A stretch of 64,000 nucleotides of DNA. Source: Mucilaginibacter sp. GTDB taxonomy: Bacteria; Bacteroidota; Bacteroidia; Sphingobacteriales; Sphingobacteriaceae. Made by a program: the position numbers and the translations under genes. Positions 62,747 to 64,000 of this stretch are shown in pieces. Each line of letters starts with the position of its first letter. The first letter of the stretch is position 1. The stretch covers positions 1-64,000 of the forward strand of contig NZ_JANYGH010000038.1 in the NCBI RefSeq assembly GCF_025362475.1, in the 5' to 3' direction. Under the pieces are notes generated by a model. It saw nothing but the letters and a program-made list of their open reading frames with translations. It ran no database searches and had not been told where the DNA came from.

Positions 62747-62813
62747 ACCCTGTACAACATTAAAGCATATAAAAATACGAAAAGCTTATCGATTTTTACA
62801 AATACGACCTAAT

Positions 62814-63029
62814 TTACAGCCTGTTATTATCAATATTTACCAATGCCTTTTTCAAGGTAAAGACAACATATTCCCTGTTACGGTTTACCAAATCCATCAA
62901 TTTGGTTATCAGGGCTTCTTCTTGTCCTTCGGTATATCTTAGTTGTTCATCGCTAAGGTTGTTGTACTTACGTTGAACTTTAATTTTTACACGTTCCCAA
63001 TCTTTATTGGAGATACTGATCTCGGCCAT
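62814..63029 (-). CDS. Small CsbD-like protein, 71 aa
   Basis: The pattern DWERVKIKVQRKYNNLSDEQL followed by EGQEEALITKLMDLVNR resembles the helical CsbD stress family (W-x-x-x-K-x-K-x-K-x-x-y-x-x-L-t-D-x-D-L). It differs in having extra C-terminal residues and fewer Gly. No signal. Function unknown, likely a small cytoplasmic stress protein. Confidence 0.6.
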   Translation of the reverse strand: MAEISISNKDWERVKIKVQRKYNNLSDEQLRYTEGQEEALITKLMDLVNRNREYVVFTLKKALVNIDNNRL

Positions 63030-63108
63030 TGTTAAATTATTTTAAGCAAAAATATAAAAAATACACGGCAGCAGAATTTAAAAATCAGGCCGAGCCTGAT
63101 TTTTAAAA

Positions 63109-63744
63109 CTAAATATGCACAAGATGAGATGGTAATGGCATTCCTTCGCTCAATTTGTCGGGTATAGGGGGCATCCGTTTGGTTTGCAAGGGGATAAGGC
63201 CCGTCCATATCGGCAGGTTTAGATCTTCATCATCATCAACTGGCATTCCTGTACGGATCTTTGCCGAGGCTTCGTCAATTTTAAAGGCAAGCGCTGTTGT
63301 TTTGCGTACCTCGTTTTCCTGTATCGGGCGCAGGTAATCCCAGCTACCGGGTACAATTTTATTGGTGAGCCATTTAAATGCTTCTATTTTGCTTGCCATG
63401 TCCTCCACTTTTTCGGCCTGTGCAAATATCACTACCGACCGATAGTTAACAGAATGATGAAACGCTGATTTGGCTATCACGAGCGCATCCATCAGTGTTA
63501 CAGAGATACAAACCGGAATGCCTTTTTCAAGCTCGCGCATCAGGTGGCTGCCTACAGAACCATGTATATAAATACGATCCTCATACCTCACAAAGGCAGT
63601 GGGGATGGAATAGGGTTTATTTTCTGATGAATAGCTGATGGTACAGTACAACGCTTCATCAAGGATGGCGTTAATGGTTTCGGGCTCGTAATTTGCCCTT
63701 TTAGCTGATCTGCTGGGAATAAGATGTGCTGCTGGAGTTGCCAT
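63109..63744 (-). CDS. PNPOx-like flavin-binding protein
   Basis: 211 aa of the pyridoxamine-phosphate-oxidase fold, close to the flavin-nucleotide-binding (NimA-like) group: ALYCTISYSSENKPYSIPTAFVRYEDRIYIHGSVGSHLMREL is the typical start, then CISVTLMDALVIAKSAFHHSVNYRSVVIFA. It is divergent, across 80 bases, from a MocR-type regulator that continues beyond the window edge, a common arrangement. It need not make PLP. Confidence 0.88.
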   Translation of the reverse strand: MATPAAHLIPSRSAKRANYEPETINAILDEALYCTISYSSENKPYSIPTAFVRYEDRIYIHGSVGSHLMRELEKGIPVCISVTLMDALVIAKSAFHHSVNYRSVVIFAQAEKVEDMASKIEAFKWLTNKIVPGSWDYLRPIQENEVRKTTALAFKIDEASAKIRTGMPVDDDEDLNLPIWTGLIPLQTKRMPPIPDKLSEGMPLPSHLVHI

Positions 63745-63824
63745 AATTTTGTTTTTTTATAAAATTATGCGTTTATTGGATCGCCATTGTCGCCCAATTT
63801 ATACAAAAGTGGTAGTCCGGTTTT

Positions 63825-64000
63825 ATGCAGGTATTTTCATCAAGCTTAAGAATATATAAAGACGCGGTTTTACCGGTTTATATTCAGCTGGCCAACCAAT
63901 TAATGGCTTTGGTAAAGGCCGGCACTTTAAAGGCGGGTCATAGGCTGCCTGGCACCCGGCAACTGGCAGCAGAGTTAAGCGTTCACCGTAAAACGGTTAT
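63825..64000 (+). CDS. MocR/PdxR-type GntR regulator, N-terminal part
   Basis: The first 58 codons are present and run off the window edge. They form a GntR-type winged helix: YKDAVLPVYIQLANQLMALV, then AGTLKAGHRLPGTRQLAAELSVHRKTV, the P-G-T/S-R-x-L-A motif of the MocR group, whose members carry an aminotransferase-like C-terminal domain and sense PLP. The divergent PNPOx-like gene supports this. Confidence 0.85.
   Translation, partial: MQVFSSSLRIYKDAVLPVYIQLANQLMALVKAGTLKAGHRLPGTRQLAAELSVHRKTV

Overview
The window looks like chromosomal DNA of a Bacteroidota bacterium, most likely family Sphingobacteriaceae (Mucilaginibacter/Pedobacter type). This rests on gene content and signals, not on a 16S gene, since none is present. 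The signs are a SusC/SusD pair with an STN domain and a sigma/FecR pair, GldD, a fused E1 dehydrogenase, a Bacteroidota-type ComA homologue, many signal peptides ending in Q at the cleavage site, and promoters of the TTTG-N19/20-TAnnTTTG type in place of classical -35/-10 boxes. No tRNA, rRNA, CRISPR array, transposase or phage gene was seen.

Layout. 0-10 kb: two unrecognised proteins, then gcvH-VanZ-small Cys-rich lipoprotein, feoAB behind a strong promoter, a SprT-like metalloprotease, an MBL hydrolase, a LolC/E-type permease with a lipoprotein, rbfA and an M23 peptidase. 9.8-10.5 kb is a gene-free patch of structured repeats. 10.5-20.5 kb: a TonB-domain protein, a secreted thioredoxin, a candidate small RNA, ComA-like synthase, aroE-gldD, the E1 alpha/beta fusion and a GH20 hexosaminidase. 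20.6-30 kb: an anchored coiled-coil protein, a GHL10 hydrolase, an SDR, DUF1835, a CE2-like esterase, a Gly-rich DUF6515 protein and a Tet(X)-like monooxygenase. 29.7-33.4 kb: a tight surA-moxR-LRR/kinase operon. 33.5-43 kb: a possible HolD-like protein, rdgB, a lipocalin-like lipoprotein, a lactonase, a pseudouridine synthase with a long repetitive tail, a lytic transglycosylase and uvrA. 43.2-51.8 kb: a nutrient-uptake locus with sigma factor and FecR transcribed divergently, followed by SusC, SusD and an HGSNAT/NagX-like acetyltransferase. 52-64 kb: an HMA/HYC_CC_PP pair, OmpA, a small protein-OMP-response regulator-histidine kinase operon, ApbE, a DtxR/MntR regulator, two tandem secreted paralogues, a CtpA-type protease, and a PNPOx-like flavoprotein divergent from a truncated MocR-type regulator.

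How the genes fit together. Several loci concern the cell envelope and glycan use: SusC/SusD, NagX-like, GH20, GHL10, CE2, lytic transglycosylase, M23, OmpA and S41. Others concern iron or metals: feoAB, the DtxR/MntR regulator, the HMA protein and the His-rich secreted protein. Most intergenic space that is not a promoter or terminator holds imperfect palindromic repeats of at least four sequence families. The most promising unexplained items are the promoter-to-terminator unit without an ORF at about 12.34-12.48 kb, the two-hairpin repeat family at 9.9-10.2 kb, the surA-moxR-LRR/kinase operon, and the HolD-like protein upstream of rdgB.
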